NCBI RefSeq assembly: GCF_003333325.1
Contig: NZ_QOLC01000096.1
Coordinates: forward strand, 31,033-95,032
DNA length: 64,000 bases
From: Candidatus Ulvibacter alkanivorans
Lineage (GTDB): Bacteria; Bacteroidota; Bacteroidia; Flavobacteriales; Flavobacteriaceae
Direction of reading: 5' to 3'
In this document: piece after piece, positions 8,838 through 17,247 of the stretch
How positions within the stretch are numbered: the stretch's first letter is position 1
How the letters are laid out: the number at the start of each line of letters is the position of its first letter
The notes under the pieces: model-generated
What the model was told of the DNA's origin: nothing
Seen by the model: only the letters and a program-made list of their open reading frames with translations
Database searches by the model: none
Made by a program: the position numbers and the translations under genes

Positions 8838-9848
8838 CTACTGTTTCGCTTGCCGCATATGTGCTTCGGCAGTTTCAACCATTTTTTTACTTCCACAGAA
8901 AAAAGGCACACGTTGGTGTAGTTCTGTGGGCTGAATATCCAGTATTCGAGTAAAACCATCACTTGCCTTACCACCGGCTTGTTCGGCTAAATAGGCCATC
9001 GGATTACATTCGTATAGCAAACGTAGTTTACCGTTTGGATCTTTTGCCGTATTCGGATAAATGTAAATCCCACCCTTAATCATGTTCCTGTGGAAATCGG
9101 ATACGAGCGATCCAATATAACGAGAGGTATAGGGACGATCGCCTTCTTCTTTTTGACAATATTTTATATAGTCTTTCACTCCCTGAGGAAAATGCACATA
9201 GTTCCCTTCATTCACCGAATAGATCTTACCGGTCTCGGGAAACTGCATGTTTGGGTGTGACAAATAATATGTTCCAATAGCAGGGTTTAGAGTAAACCCA
9301 TTCACGCCGTGCCCTGTTGAATACACGATCATGGTTGAAGTACCATACACAATATAACCGGCTGCTACTTGTCTGTTTCCGGGTTGTAAAAAATCATCTA
9401 GTGTTACGGGGGTCCCTTCGGGAGTAACTCTACGATAGACTGAAAAAATAGTTCCCACAGAAACGTTTACATCAATATTAGAAGATCCATCTAGCGGATC
9501 GATAAGCACCACGTATTTATTGTCGTTCTTCTTGTTTCGACCTTGAATTGTAATAAAGTCATCTTCTTCTTCACTGGCGATCCCACAAACGATCTCTCTA
9601 TTGGTAAGTGTCTTGATAAAGGCTTCATTGGCATAGACATCTAATTTTTGCTGATCTTCTCCTTGTATGTTCGTATCACCTGCTGCACCTAATATATCGA
9701 CCAATCCCGCTTTATTAACTTCGTGATTTACCACCTTGGCGGCGAGACGAATGGAGTTAATTAGCCTGGAAAGCTCGCCAGAAGAGTATTTAAACTCGCT
9801 TTGGTTTTCAATAATAAATTCTCCTAAAGTCTGATTTTGTTTCGCCAT
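8838..9848 (-). CDS. fbp: class 1 fructose-1,6-bisphosphatase
   Basis: A 336-residue class I FBPase, the gluconeogenic enzyme that removes the 1-phosphate of fructose 1,6-bisphosphate. The metal-binding loop [17 protein letters not shown] is present, preceded by the ASEEED metal site, and the C-terminal active-site Glu lies in [19 protein letters not shown] took the ATG at 9848 ([11 protein letters not shown]), the usual start of flavobacterial FBPases. An in-frame extension to 9968 would add 40 hydrophobic residues and run through the divergent promoter region. It is transcribed away from the GNAT-aspartokinase pair, with 82 bases between the two start codons. Confidence 0.96.
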   Translation of the reverse strand: MAKQNQTLGEFIIENQSEFKYSSGELSRLINSIRLAAKVVNHEVNKAGLVDILGAAGDTNIQGEDQQKLDVYANEAFIKTLTNREIVCGIASEEEDDFITIQGRNKKNDNKYVVLIDPLDGSSNIDVNVSVGTIFSVYRRVTPEGTPVTLDDFLQPGNRQVAAGYIVYGTSTMIVYSTGHGVNGFTLNPAIGTYYLSHPNMQFPETGKIYSVNEGNYVHFPQGVKDYIKYCQKEEGDRPYTSRYIGSLVSDFHRNMIKGGIYIYPNTAKDPNGKLRLLYECNPMAYLAEQAGGKASDGFTRILDIQPTELHQRVPFFCGSKKMVETAEAHMRQAKQ

Positions 9849-9872
9849 GATGGTGGATTGTCGTGAAATTGC

Positions 9873-9914
9873 TGCAAATATCGGGTTTTTTAAGAAAATG
9901 AAACGATATTTGCA
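9873..9914. promoter_or_regulatory. mirror-image divergent promoter region between fbp and the GNAT gene
   Basis: TGCAAATATCG (9873-9883) and CGATATTTGCA (9904-9914) form a perfect 11-base inverted repeat with a 20-base spacer. Each arm contains GATATTTG, one base away from the -7 consensus TAnnTTTG, pointing outward toward its own gene. The likely reading is two back-to-back promoters whose upstream elements overlap. Confidence 0.5.
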
Positions 9915-9930
9915 ACGCAAAACTTTCCCT

Positions 9931-10413
9931 ATGGATATACACATTAGAAAGGCTGAAAAAAGCGACATGCAAGCGGTTTTAGACCTAATAATTGAATTAG
10001 CGGTCTATGAAAAAGAGCCCGATGCGGTTCAAATTACGGTAAGCGATCTGGAAAAGGCAGGGTTTGGAGCTAATCCTTTATTCACTTGCTTTGTTGCCGA
10101 GGTCGATGCGGAGGTAGTTGGTATGGCATTGGTGTATTTTCGGTTTTCCACCTGGGTAGGGCAAACTGTACACCTGGAAGACCTGGTGGTGCAAGAGCGC
10201 ATGCGAGGAAAAGGTGTAGGTGAAGCCTTGTATACGAAAGTAATGGAATATGCCGATGAACAAGGTGTAAAAAGAGTGCAATGGGTTGTTCTCGACTGGA
10301 ACAAGGGCGCAATAAAATTTTATGAACGCAGTGGCGCAACCATTTTGAACAACTGGTGGCAAGTAGAAATGAATGAAGCAAGTCTTCACAATTATTTGAA
10401 ACGAAATAAATGA
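9931..10413 (+). CDS. GNAT family N-acetyltransferase
   Basis: A 160-residue acetyltransferase. [19 protein letters not shown] contains the R/Q-x-x-G-x-G/A pyrophosphate-binding loop of acetyl-CoA, and [19 protein letters not shown] is the conserved C-terminal strand-helix, close to diamine/thialysine N-acetyltransferases (SAT-like). The start at 9931 ([13 protein letters not shown]) begins exactly with the family's N-terminal strand; the longer frame from 9847 overlaps the divergent promoter and fbp start. The stop overlaps the aspartokinase ATG (ATGA), so the two are probably co-translated. A polyamine or lysine-like substrate is plausible but not proven. Confidence 0.88.
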   Translation: MDIHIRKAEKSDMQAVLDLIIELAVYEKEPDAVQITVSDLEKAGFGANPLFTCFVAEVDAEVVGMALVYFRFSTWVGQTVHLEDLVVQERMRGKGVGEALYTKVMEYADEQGVKRVQWVVLDWNKGAIKFYERSGATILNNWWQVEMNEASLHNYLKRNK

Positions 10414-11666
10414 AAATTTTCAAATTTGGAGGGGCATCGGTAAAGGATGCAGAAGGTGTAAAGAACTTAGTGACCGTGCTGGAAAAGACCGGTGAAAGTG
10501 ATCTGGTAGTGGTAGTGTCGGCTATGGGTAAAACGACCAATGCCTTGGAAACCGTGGTTGCCGCCTATTTTAAGGATGCTTCGGAAGCCACCGCCGCAAC
10601 GGGAGAAGTGTATAATTACCATAAGAAGATAATGAACAACTTATTTTCTAATGCTTCGCATCCGGTGTATCAAAAAGTAAGTGCCTATTTTAACGATCTT
10701 AGTACCTTTCTGAAGAGCAATAAATCTAAAAATCACGCTTTTGTTTATGACCAAGTTGTAAGTTTTGGAGAACTCGTTTCCACCACCATCATCTCCGCCT
10801 ATCTTTCCGAAGTAAACATTAAAAATAACTTTCTCGATGTTCGCGAATGTATTATCACCGATGCAAATTATAGAGATGCGAATTTGGATTGGGATGCAAC
10901 TCAAAAACAGATTGCGAAGGTTGTCGCTAAAAAAGGAATTACAGTGACCCAAGGATTCTTAGGTGCCGAAAAGAACAATAACTTCACGGTTACTTTAGGC
11001 CGTGAAGGAAGTGATTATACCGCCGCCATCTTTGCGTATTGTCTCAATGCAGAAAGTGTCACAATTTGGAAGGATGTTCCGGGTGTGTTAAACGCAGATC
11101 CACGACACTTTGGTAGCACCCAACTATTACATCATATCTCCTACAGAGAAGCTATTGAGTTGGCGTTCTACGGCGCTTCTGTAATTCACCCAAAGACCTT
11201 GCAACCCTTGCAACGCAAGGAGATCCCGCTCTTTGTAAAATCCTTTTTAAATCCGTTAGATGCAGGAACTTGTGTAGGAAAAGGGGTGACACTAGACCCA
11301 CTGGTTTCCTGTTTTATTCTGAAAAAGAACTTAACACTTATCTCACTTTCATCTTTAGATTTCAGTTTTATGATGGAAGATAATATTGGCGATGTATTTA
11401 AATGGCTACACACTTATAAAATGAAAGTGGAACTTATTCAAAATTCTGCGATTAGCTTTTCGGTTTGTGTAGACGATAAATACAATAATTTAGAGCTCTT
11501 GCTCTCAAAACTTCGAGCGACCTTTAAAGTAAAATGGAACGAAGGGGTTACCTTATACACGGTTCGTCATTCTAAACCTTCAGAAATTAAAGCACTTACG
11601 CATAAAAGAGCGGTACTATTAAAGCAGGAAAGCCGAGAAACCGTACAGCTTGTGGTAAAAGAATAG
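10410..11666 (+). CDS. aspartate kinase, monofunctional
   Basis: A 418-residue aspartokinase that phosphorylates L-aspartate in the first step of lysine, threonine and methionine synthesis. KFGGASVKD at the N-terminus is the ATP/substrate signature, and TLGREGSDYTAAIFA around residue 195 is the second kinase motif. The C-terminal ~130 residues form an ACT-type regulatory region (LTLISLSSLDFSFM and following) that looks shortened or diverged compared with LysC. It is not fused to homoserine dehydrogenase, unlike ThrA. It overlaps the acetyltransferase stop by four bases. The isozyme class (feedback specificity) cannot be told from sequence by eye. Confidence 0.92.
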   Translation: MKIFKFGGASVKDAEGVKNLVTVLEKTGESDLVVVVSAMGKTTNALETVVAAYFKDASEATAATGEVYNYHKKIMNNLFSNASHPVYQKVSAYFNDLSTFLKSNKSKNHAFVYDQVVSFGELVSTTIISAYLSEVNIKNNFLDVRECIITDANYRDANLDWDATQKQIAKVVAKKGITVTQGFLGAEKNNNFTVTLGREGSDYTAAIFAYCLNAESVTIWKDVPGVLNADPRHFGSTQLLHHISYREAIELAFYGASVIHPKTLQPLQRKEIPLFVKSFLNPLDAGTCVGKGVTLDPLVSCFILKKNLTLISLSSLDFSFMMEDNIGDVFKWLHTYKMKVELIQNSAISFSVCVDDKYNNLELLLSKLRATFKVKWNEGVTLYTVRHSKPSEIKALTHKRAVLLKQESRETVQLVVKE

Positions 11667-11681
11667 TACGGATTCTTTCCT

Positions 11682-11689
11682 TATATTTG
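11682..11689 (+). promoter_or_regulatory. -7 promoter box TATATTTG for the acyltransferase fusion gene
   Basis: An exact TAnnTTTG match in the 68-base gap after the aspartokinase gene, 45 bases before the ATG at 11735. It suggests that the acyltransferase has its own promoter. Confidence 0.6.
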
Positions 11690-11734
11690 TGCTGGTTCGT
11701 CATACTTGGCAGCCTGTAAAAACGTACCAACCTC

Positions 11735-13552
11735 ATGGGATTAGTGAATGCGAAAGAAGTGGCACAAGCCATAAAAGTTGATAAACTCGGCTTTTTAGGG
11801 ACTTCTATGGGATGGATGTTGCTAAAGATGCTCAATATTTCTACGCTTAACAAGATCTACGACCGCAATAAACACCTAAGCGATCTTGAGTTTATCAATG
11901 CATTGCTAGACGAGTTCGAAATCAATTTCGAGATCCCGGAAGAAGACCTAAAACGCATCCCCAAAACTGGACCTTTTATCACCATATCCAATCATCCGTT
12001 GGGAGGGATCGATGGCATTCTCTTGCTAAAAGTATTGCTGGAAAAACGTCCCGATTTTAAGATCATCGCTAATTTTCTCTTGCACCGTATTGAACCGTTG
12101 AAACCTTATGTAATGCCGGTAAACCCGTTTGAGGATCACAAAGACGCCAAAAGCAGTGTAATGGGATTTAAGACCGCATTAGGTCATCTTCGAGACGAAC
12201 ATCCGCTAGGTATTTTCCCTGCTGGCGAAGTCTCTACCTACAAAGATGGAAATTTGGTGATCGACCGACCGTGGGAACCGGCAGCCATGAAATTGATAAA
12301 AAAAGCCAATGTCCCGGTGGTTCCAATTTATTTTCACGGGAAGAATAGCAAGTTCTTCTATCGATTGGCGAAACTAAGCGACAAATTGCGCACTGCAAAA
12401 CTTCCAAGCGAACTACTTACACAGAAAGAGCGAGTGATCAAGGTACGAATAGGTTTGCCCATTTCGGTGTCTGATCAAGCCGAACACGAATCGTTAGAAG
12501 CTTTCACCGATTTTCTTCGGAAGAAAACGTATATGTTGGCTAATCCGTTTCAGAAAAAAAACATATTAGATACCATTCCAAAGACGTTGAAGATCCCAAA
12601 GGCACCCAAAAAAATTGCTGGTGCCATTCCGGTAGAAGCGATGGAGCGCGAGATCGACAAACTACGCAATGAGGACAAACGATTATTAATTAGTAAAAAC
12701 TACGAGGTATTTTTAGCGTCGGCAGAGCGTATTCCCTACATCTTACAAGAGATTGGAAGACTTCGTGAGATCACCTTTCGCGAAGTTGGGGAAGGAACCA
12801 ACAATGCCACCGACCTCGATAAATTCGATTCGCATTATCACCATATGTTCTTATGGGATAATGACGCACGTAAGATCGCCGGTGCCTACCGCATGGGACT
12901 TGGATCTAAAATATTTCCGCAATACGGTATCGATGGCTTCTATTTGCAAGATCTGTTTCGTTTCGAGCCCGAATTGTTCGATATGATGAGCAAGTCGATT
13001 GAGATGGGCCGTGCTTTTATAATTTCAGAATACCAACAAAAACCCATGCCGTTATTTTTGCTTTGGAAGGGAATTGTACACACGACCTTGCGTTTTCCTG
13101 AACATCGCTATTTGATTGGCGGCGTGAGTATTAGTAATAAATTCTCCGAATTCTCTAAATCGTTGATGATCGAGTTTATGAAATCGAATTATTACGATCC
13201 GTATGTAGCTCAATATATCAATCCGAAGAAAGAGTACAAAGTAAAGTTGAAAGATGCCGATAAGGACTTTATTTTCGACGAGAGCGAGGCCGATCTAAAC
13301 AAATTCGATAAGATCATCGATGAAGTAGAACCGGGAAGCTTACGATTACCGGTATTGATAAAAAAGTATATCAAACAAAACGCAAAAGTAGTGGCGTTTA
13401 ATGTAGACCCATTGTTTAACAATGCCGTAGACGGATTGATGTACATACGTATCGCCGATCTTCCCGAAAGTACTGTTAAGCCTGTAATGGAAGAATTTCA
13501 AGCCGAGCTAGAGCAGAAGTTTATGAATGGTGGCTCAAAAGAAGAAGAGTAA
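11735..13552 (+). CDS. LPLAT-GNAT fusion acyltransferase, OlsF-like (bifunctional aminolipid synthase candidate)
   Basis: A 605-residue protein with two acyltransferase modules. Residues about 60-290 form a PlsC-type lysophospholipid acyltransferase: ISNHPLGGIDG gives the H-x4-D catalytic pair (with the usual P/L variation), and IFPAGEVSTY is the FPEG-like block. Residues about 320-560 form a GNAT-like N-acyltransferase related to OlsB/hemolysin-like proteins, with FREVGEGTNN and DKFDSHYHHMFLWD. This domain order is that of OlsF, described in Serratia and Flavobacterium as making ornithine lipid from one polypeptide; glycine or serine lipids are other possible products. No N-terminal signal peptide is visible, so membrane-surface action in the cytoplasm is likely. 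The product lipid is inference. Confidence 0.82.
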   Translation: MGLVNAKEVAQAIKVDKLGFLGTSMGWMLLKMLNISTLNKIYDRNKHLSDLEFINALLDEFEINFEIPEEDLKRIPKTGPFITISNHPLGGIDGILLLKVLLEKRPDFKIIANFLLHRIEPLKPYVMPVNPFEDHKDAKSSVMGFKTALGHLRDEHPLGIFPAGEVSTYKDGNLVIDRPWEPAAMKLIKKANVPVVPIYFHGKNSKFFYRLAKLSDKLRTAKLPSELLTQKERVIKVRIGLPISVSDQAEHESLEAFTDFLRKKTYMLANPFQKKNILDTIPKTLKIPKAPKKIAGAIPVEAMEREIDKLRNEDKRLLISKNYEVFLASAERIPYILQEIGRLREITFREVGEGTNNATDLDKFDSHYHHMFLWDNDARKIAGAYRMGLGSKIFPQYGIDGFYLQDLFRFEPELFDMMSKSIEMGRAFIISEYQQKPMPLFLLWKGIVHTTLRFPEHRYLIGGVSISNKFSEFSKSLMIEFMKSNYYDPYVAQYINPKKEYKVKLKDADKDFIFDESEADLNKFDKIIDEVEPGSLRLPVLIKKYIKQNAKVVAFNVDPLFNNAVDGLMYIRIADLPESTVKPVMEEFQAELEQKFMNGGSKEEE

Positions 13553-13563
13553 TTAACTGTCCC

Positions 13564-14532
13564 TTATTTTAACGGACGTTTTTTGATCATTCCTCCCTTG
13601 GCATCTTTAATACTGTGCATTACCAAAAAAGCATTCTTATCGATCTTATCGATCTCGGTATACAACTTAGCCAGTTCGAGGCGGGTGAGCAAGGTGTAGA
13701 CAATATCGGTGTCTTTTAAGGCTTCCCCTTCCTTCGCAAATCCGCGTTTCCCTTTGTACAAGGTACAGCCGCGGCCCATATGCTCGATGATCGCTACACG
13801 AATCGCTTCACTTTTTTCTGAAATAATGGTCACTCCTACGTATTCTTCAATCCCCGAAACCACATAATCTACAGTTCTAGAGGCCACCAAATAGGTAAGA
13901 ATTGCATAAAGTGCAGTTTCCAAATTAAAGATATAGGCGGCAAATCCGAAGATCACAATATTAAAAACCAAGATCACATCCCCAATGGTAATATGTAACT
14001 TTCGACTTACAAATACTGCTGCTACCTCGGTACCGTCGATCACAGCACCACCACGAATGGCAAGACCAATTCCAAGTCCGAGAAAAAAACCACCAAAGAC
14101 TGAGATAAGCAATTTGTCATCGGTTATAAGTGGGAATGGAAAATAATGAACTGTAAGTGCTAGAACGAGTATTGCTAAAAAACTTCGAAGAGCAAATTGC
14201 CTGCCTATGGTGCGATATGCTAAAAATATAAACGGAATGTTTATGGCTACGAGTAACACCGAAAGTGAAAGACCTGTGATCTCGGCAACGATCAACGAAA
14301 TCCCCGTAACACCACCATCTATAAAGGAGTTGGGCAATAAAAATCCGCTCAATCCAAATCCAGCCGAGAGAATACCCAACATTACCAGTGGGATCTCATG
14401 CAGTAAATGAGCAAACTCTACGGTGGTATTCTTCACTTGTTTTGCGAATTGAAATCCGGCCAAGGGCTTAGCCGTACGTTTCAATTTGCGTTTGGTGGCT
14501 TCAACCACTAAGAATTTAAAAAATGGATTCAT
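13564..14532 (-). CDS. YitT family membrane protein (DUF161/DUF2179)
   Basis: A 322-residue protein. An N-terminal cytosolic stretch (about 1-40, rich in K/R) is followed by five to six membrane segments (LGILSAGFGLSGFLL, SVLLVAINIPFIFLA, FLAILVLALTVHYF, VFGGFFLGLGIGLAI and more). A C-terminal soluble DUF2179 domain starts around residue 230 (VGVTIISEKSEAIRVAI). The IRGGAVIDGTEVAA motif between helices is characteristic of YitT proteins. Their function is unknown; the C-terminal domain resembles a small ligand-binding fold. It converges with the acyltransferase fusion (11-base gap). Confidence 0.88.
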   Translation of the reverse strand: MNPFFKFLVVEATKRKLKRTAKPLAGFQFAKQVKNTTVEFAHLLHEIPLVMLGILSAGFGLSGFLLPNSFIDGGVTGISLIVAEITGLSLSVLLVAINIPFIFLAYRTIGRQFALRSFLAILVLALTVHYFPFPLITDDKLLISVFGGFFLGLGIGLAIRGGAVIDGTEVAAVFVSRKLHITIGDVILVFNIVIFGFAAYIFNLETALYAILTYLVASRTVDYVVSGIEEYVGVTIISEKSEAIRVAIIEHMGRGCTLYKGKRGFAKEGEALKDTDIVYTLLTRLELAKLYTEIDKIDKNAFLVMHSIKDAKGGMIKKRPLK

Positions 14533-14615
14533 ACTAAGTGTAGGGTTTTAGCGAAACTACAAAAATTAAGTGTACCGTAAATTGTAAAGTAAAAGTTCAA
14601 AAAGAAATTTCCGAA

Positions 14616-15329
14616 CTAGCGATATTCCGGGTTTTCAAAGTTCCATCGAGTCCCATCATCCCAATCACTGCGAGAGTTTCCGTAGGCCGGGTACCCACCA
14701 TGATCTTTGAGCATTTTAGCCAAATGCAATAGGTTATAGGTCATAAAGGTGGTGTTCCTATTCGTAAAGTCGTTGCTTTTCGCCTCACTTTCGGCATCGT
14801 TGTAACTAGGACCGGGTCCGGCTTCTCCTATCCAACCACAATCTGCCTGTGGTGGTATGCTATAACCAATGTGTTGCAGTGCATAGAGAATGCTCATTGC
14901 CACGTGTTTTATACCATCTTCATTTCCGGTTATGATCGCTCCACCTACCTTTCCGTAGTAATAATACTGCCCTTTATCATTCCGTTTTCCGCTTTCACCA
15001 TACAACCGTTCTATAAGCTTGGTGGCAACACTCGATTTTTCTCCTAACCAGATAGGTGTTCCTAGTACCAGTATATCGGCATCTTGAACTTTTTGCCAAA
15101 GCTCCGGCCATTCGTCGGTTTCGGCACCGTGTTCGGTCATATCATGGTAAACGCCATATGCGATATCGTGATTAACCACTCGCAAGTACTCTACCGTAAC
15201 TCCTTCAGATCGCATAATATTAATAGACACATCCATCAAGGCCTTGGTATGGCTCATTCTCGGTGTCCTTTTAAGTGTACAATTGAGATAAAGTGCTTTG
15301 AGGTTTGAAAAATCATGAGTTTTAGACAT
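14616..15329 (-). CDS. flavodoxin-like NAD(P)H-dependent oxidoreductase
   Basis: A 237-residue protein with an alpha/beta flavodoxin fold. The opening LKALYLNCTLKRTPRMSHT is a phosphate-binding loop like that of NADPH-dependent FMN reductases. LVLGTPIWLGEKSSVATKLIERL is the FMN isoalloxazine loop followed by its helix. Residues 175-237 form an extra C-terminal region (GWIGEAGPGPSYND and NRNTTFMTYNLLHLA) that is common in the flavobacterial version. It is probably a cytoplasmic FMN-dependent reductase; the acceptor is unknown. It is a single gene between YitT and the PqqB-like gene, with 35 bases to the latter. Confidence 0.82.
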   Translation of the reverse strand: MSKTHDFSNLKALYLNCTLKRTPRMSHTKALMDVSINIMRSEGVTVEYLRVVNHDIAYGVYHDMTEHGAETDEWPELWQKVQDADILVLGTPIWLGEKSSVATKLIERLYGESGKRNDKGQYYYYGKVGGAIITGNEDGIKHVAMSILYALQHIGYSIPPQADCGWIGEAGPGPSYNDAESEAKSNDFTNRNTTFMTYNLLHLAKMLKDHGGYPAYGNSRSDWDDGTRWNFENPEYR

Positions 15330-15364
15330 AGCATATTTTTTATTACCAACTAAGATAAAATAAT

Positions 15365-16345
15365 TTATAGGGAGAGGACTTGATGTATGGTAGCAATATT
15401 GAAGCCGTTGGTTATTACCTTTTCTGAAGCCTTACTTTGTTTATCCAGCAAAGCATTGGTATGATTAAAATGAATAAAGTGTATTTTCTTTCTTTCTTCG
15501 GAAGGCAGCCCCTTAAATAGGGCCATACTTTCAATTACGAACGGATGTGGTATCTCCGAAATATCGCGCGTATTTAGTTCTTCGCCGTCATAAAAAGTAG
15601 CATCGATGAAAGCATAATCCACCGACTTTACCGCATCGATTATCGAAGTTTCCCATTTAGACCATTTATCGATGTCTGGAACAAACAAAACACGTTTATT
15701 AGGGCCTTCGATCCTGTAGCCAACGGTTTCCGAATATTCATCTCTATGCGGTACCACGAAAGGCGTGACACTTAGTTGTGGCGATAGTGTTATTGTCTCT
15801 TTATTTTGAAGTGGCCGCAACACTATGTTTTTTCTTGTTACCAATTGATCCCACGGACCATTACGCTCGAGAAAATCTTGCATTTTAGGCATGGCATAAA
15901 CGGGTACTCGATCGGCATTAGTGGCTTCTTTGCCCAAATACTGTAAGCCCGTATAATGACCAATATGTGCATGGGTAAGAAAAATTCCATTGGGCAACTC
16001 TTGGTTGCGCCCGGAAAACTGTTTCAGTTGCTTGAGTTGTGTGCTAATGTCGGGAGTCGCTTCGAATAAAAATGATTGTTGTGAGTTTGTATCTATTATT
16101 CCTAAAGAGACCACTTTCCGAAGCGGGTCCGGTTCAGAAAACAAACTCACACAACAGGCTTTTGAACAAGCAATATGCGGTGATCCTGCGTCTTGAACTG
16201 TGCCTAACACCACTAAATACACATCCGATTGGGGAGAAATGACGGTTTTTGAAGTAGCCAATTCAGAAGTAGGTGTATTCGATTGCTTGCAACTATAAAC
16301 AAGCGCAAGAAGACCTATTAAAAAATATAGTTTAAGAATCCTCAT
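15365..16345 (-). CDS. PqqB-like MBL-fold lipoprotein
   Basis: A 326-residue protein. The N-terminus MRILKLYFLIGLLALVYSCK is a signal peptide ending in a lipobox, so the mature protein should be lipid-anchored at C19. The domain then starts with VLGTVQDAGSPHIACSKACC, the Q-D-x-G-x-P and Cys cluster of PqqB proteins. The metal site LTHAHIGHYTGL is a variant of HxHxDH in which Asp is replaced by Gly, so hydrolase activity is uncertain. HFNHTN near the C-terminus supplies a further His. No pqqA, C, D or E is in the window, and the protein is exported, so PQQ synthesis is unlikely; an envelope hydrolase role is inferred. Confidence 0.8.
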   Translation of the reverse strand: MRILKLYFLIGLLALVYSCKQSNTPTSELATSKTVISPQSDVYLVVLGTVQDAGSPHIACSKACCVSLFSEPDPLRKVVSLGIIDTNSQQSFLFEATPDISTQLKQLKQFSGRNQELPNGIFLTHAHIGHYTGLQYLGKEATNADRVPVYAMPKMQDFLERNGPWDQLVTRKNIVLRPLQNKETITLSPQLSVTPFVVPHRDEYSETVGYRIEGPNKRVLFVPDIDKWSKWETSIIDAVKSVDYAFIDATFYDGEELNTRDISEIPHPFVIESMALFKGLPSEERKKIHFIHFNHTNALLDKQSKASEKVITNGFNIATIHQVLSL

Positions 16346-16397
16346 CAGAATTAAAATTACACATTACGATCCAAATAGCGTTGGGTTTATCTAACTC

Positions 16398-16427
16398 AAA
16401 AAAAAAGCCTATGCAGAACGCATAGGC
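16398..16427 (-). terminator. rho-independent terminator of the secreted-protein gene at 16454
   Basis: Read on the minus strand, an 8-base stem GCCTATGC/GCATAGGC with a 5-base loop is followed by a run of nine T (16406-16398). It lies 27 bases after the end of the upstream gene. Confidence 0.9.
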
Positions 16428-16453
16428 CATAGTTAGTTGTGTATGAATCACGA

Positions 16454-16891
16454 CTAATTAAGACGTCTCGCAATATCTGATTGCCACGTCTCGACATACG
16501 AATAGAATTCTTGCATTTTTTCCATGGCTTTGTCGGGTCCTCCGGCAAGCTTACTCATCTCTTGCATCCAGTCTATATCTTCTTGGGTCATTTCGTAATT
16601 AAGGGTTTCAATACCGTGTTCCAGAGGGAACATTACGATCATGTCGTATTCTCCAGAGGCCAATTCGAATGACATAGGCCCTGACCTACCAAGGTTTTTA
16701 TCTGCTTTTGCAAAATAATTACGTATAATCTCTTGGGCTTTTTGCTTCATCATAGGCTTGAATTTCACATAGCCAACACGAATCCATTCGGGATTGTCGT
16801 ACTTGGTCACTTTCATTTCCTGACTTTGCATTCCTTGCATTCCAATTATTAAAAGAATACAAAGCATAATTGCTGTTTTAATCGTTTTCAT
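16454..16891 (-). CDS. secreted protein of unknown function
   Basis: A 145-residue protein with a clear signal peptide (MKTIKTAIMLCILLIIGMQGMQSQ, cleavage likely after MQSQ or before EMKV). The mature part is charged and helical, with two Trp-containing segments (NPEWIRVGYVKFKP and DIDWMQEMSKL). It shows no membrane segment after the signal and no motif I recognise; the fold might be ferredoxin-like (dimeric alpha/beta barrel), because of the RVGYVKFKPMMKQKAQEII opening, but this is a guess. It is monocistronic, with its own terminator and 356 bases of free sequence upstream. Confidence 0.75.
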   Translation of the reverse strand: MKTIKTAIMLCILLIIGMQGMQSQEMKVTKYDNPEWIRVGYVKFKPMMKQKAQEIIRNYFAKADKNLGRSGPMSFELASGEYDMIVMFPLEHGIETLNYEMTQEDIDWMQEMSKLAGGPDKAMEKMQEFYSYVETWQSDIARRLN

Positions 16892-17247
16892 TGTTGTTAG
16901 TATTAAAGGTTAGTAAATCGTATGTAGATGGATGTTTATATCCAACGTTTTCATTTTTATTGAAAGCGTACATTAATCGCCATTACAAAAAACCTTTTGG
17001 GAGTAGTTGATTGGTTTTCAGTCTTTTAAATATACGAATTTTTTGTTATATAGTTAACCAAAATTTTCTTACAACCCCTTATTCTAAATCCGATGATTGG
17101 TCTATTTTTATTGAAGAAATGTAGTTTTAGACCAAATCAAATCTCGCATACGTTAAAACAGCGCTACTATTATAATGTTTCTTAAGTTCAATCAGCCCAA
17201 CGAAACTAGCGCCTTAATGATGCATGATATGGAAGATATTCTAGCTA
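16892..17247. other. 356-base intergenic region, no gene seen
   Basis: A/T-rich spacer between the secreted-protein gene and the end of the histidine kinase gene. All frames have frequent stops. The one structural feature is an interrupted inverted repeat, GATTGGTCTA (17095-17104) and TAGACCAAATC (17128-17138), one base short of perfect, with a 23-base spacer. It must contain the promoter of the 16454-16891 gene, but I find no exact TAnnTTTG box on the minus strand. Confidence 0.5.

Noticed and set aside
10082-10540. A 152-codon minus-strand frame opposite the acetyltransferase and aspartokinase genes
   Set aside because: It crosses the boundary of two real overlapping genes on the other strand and its translation is low-complexity (runs of Leu, Pro, His and Ser).
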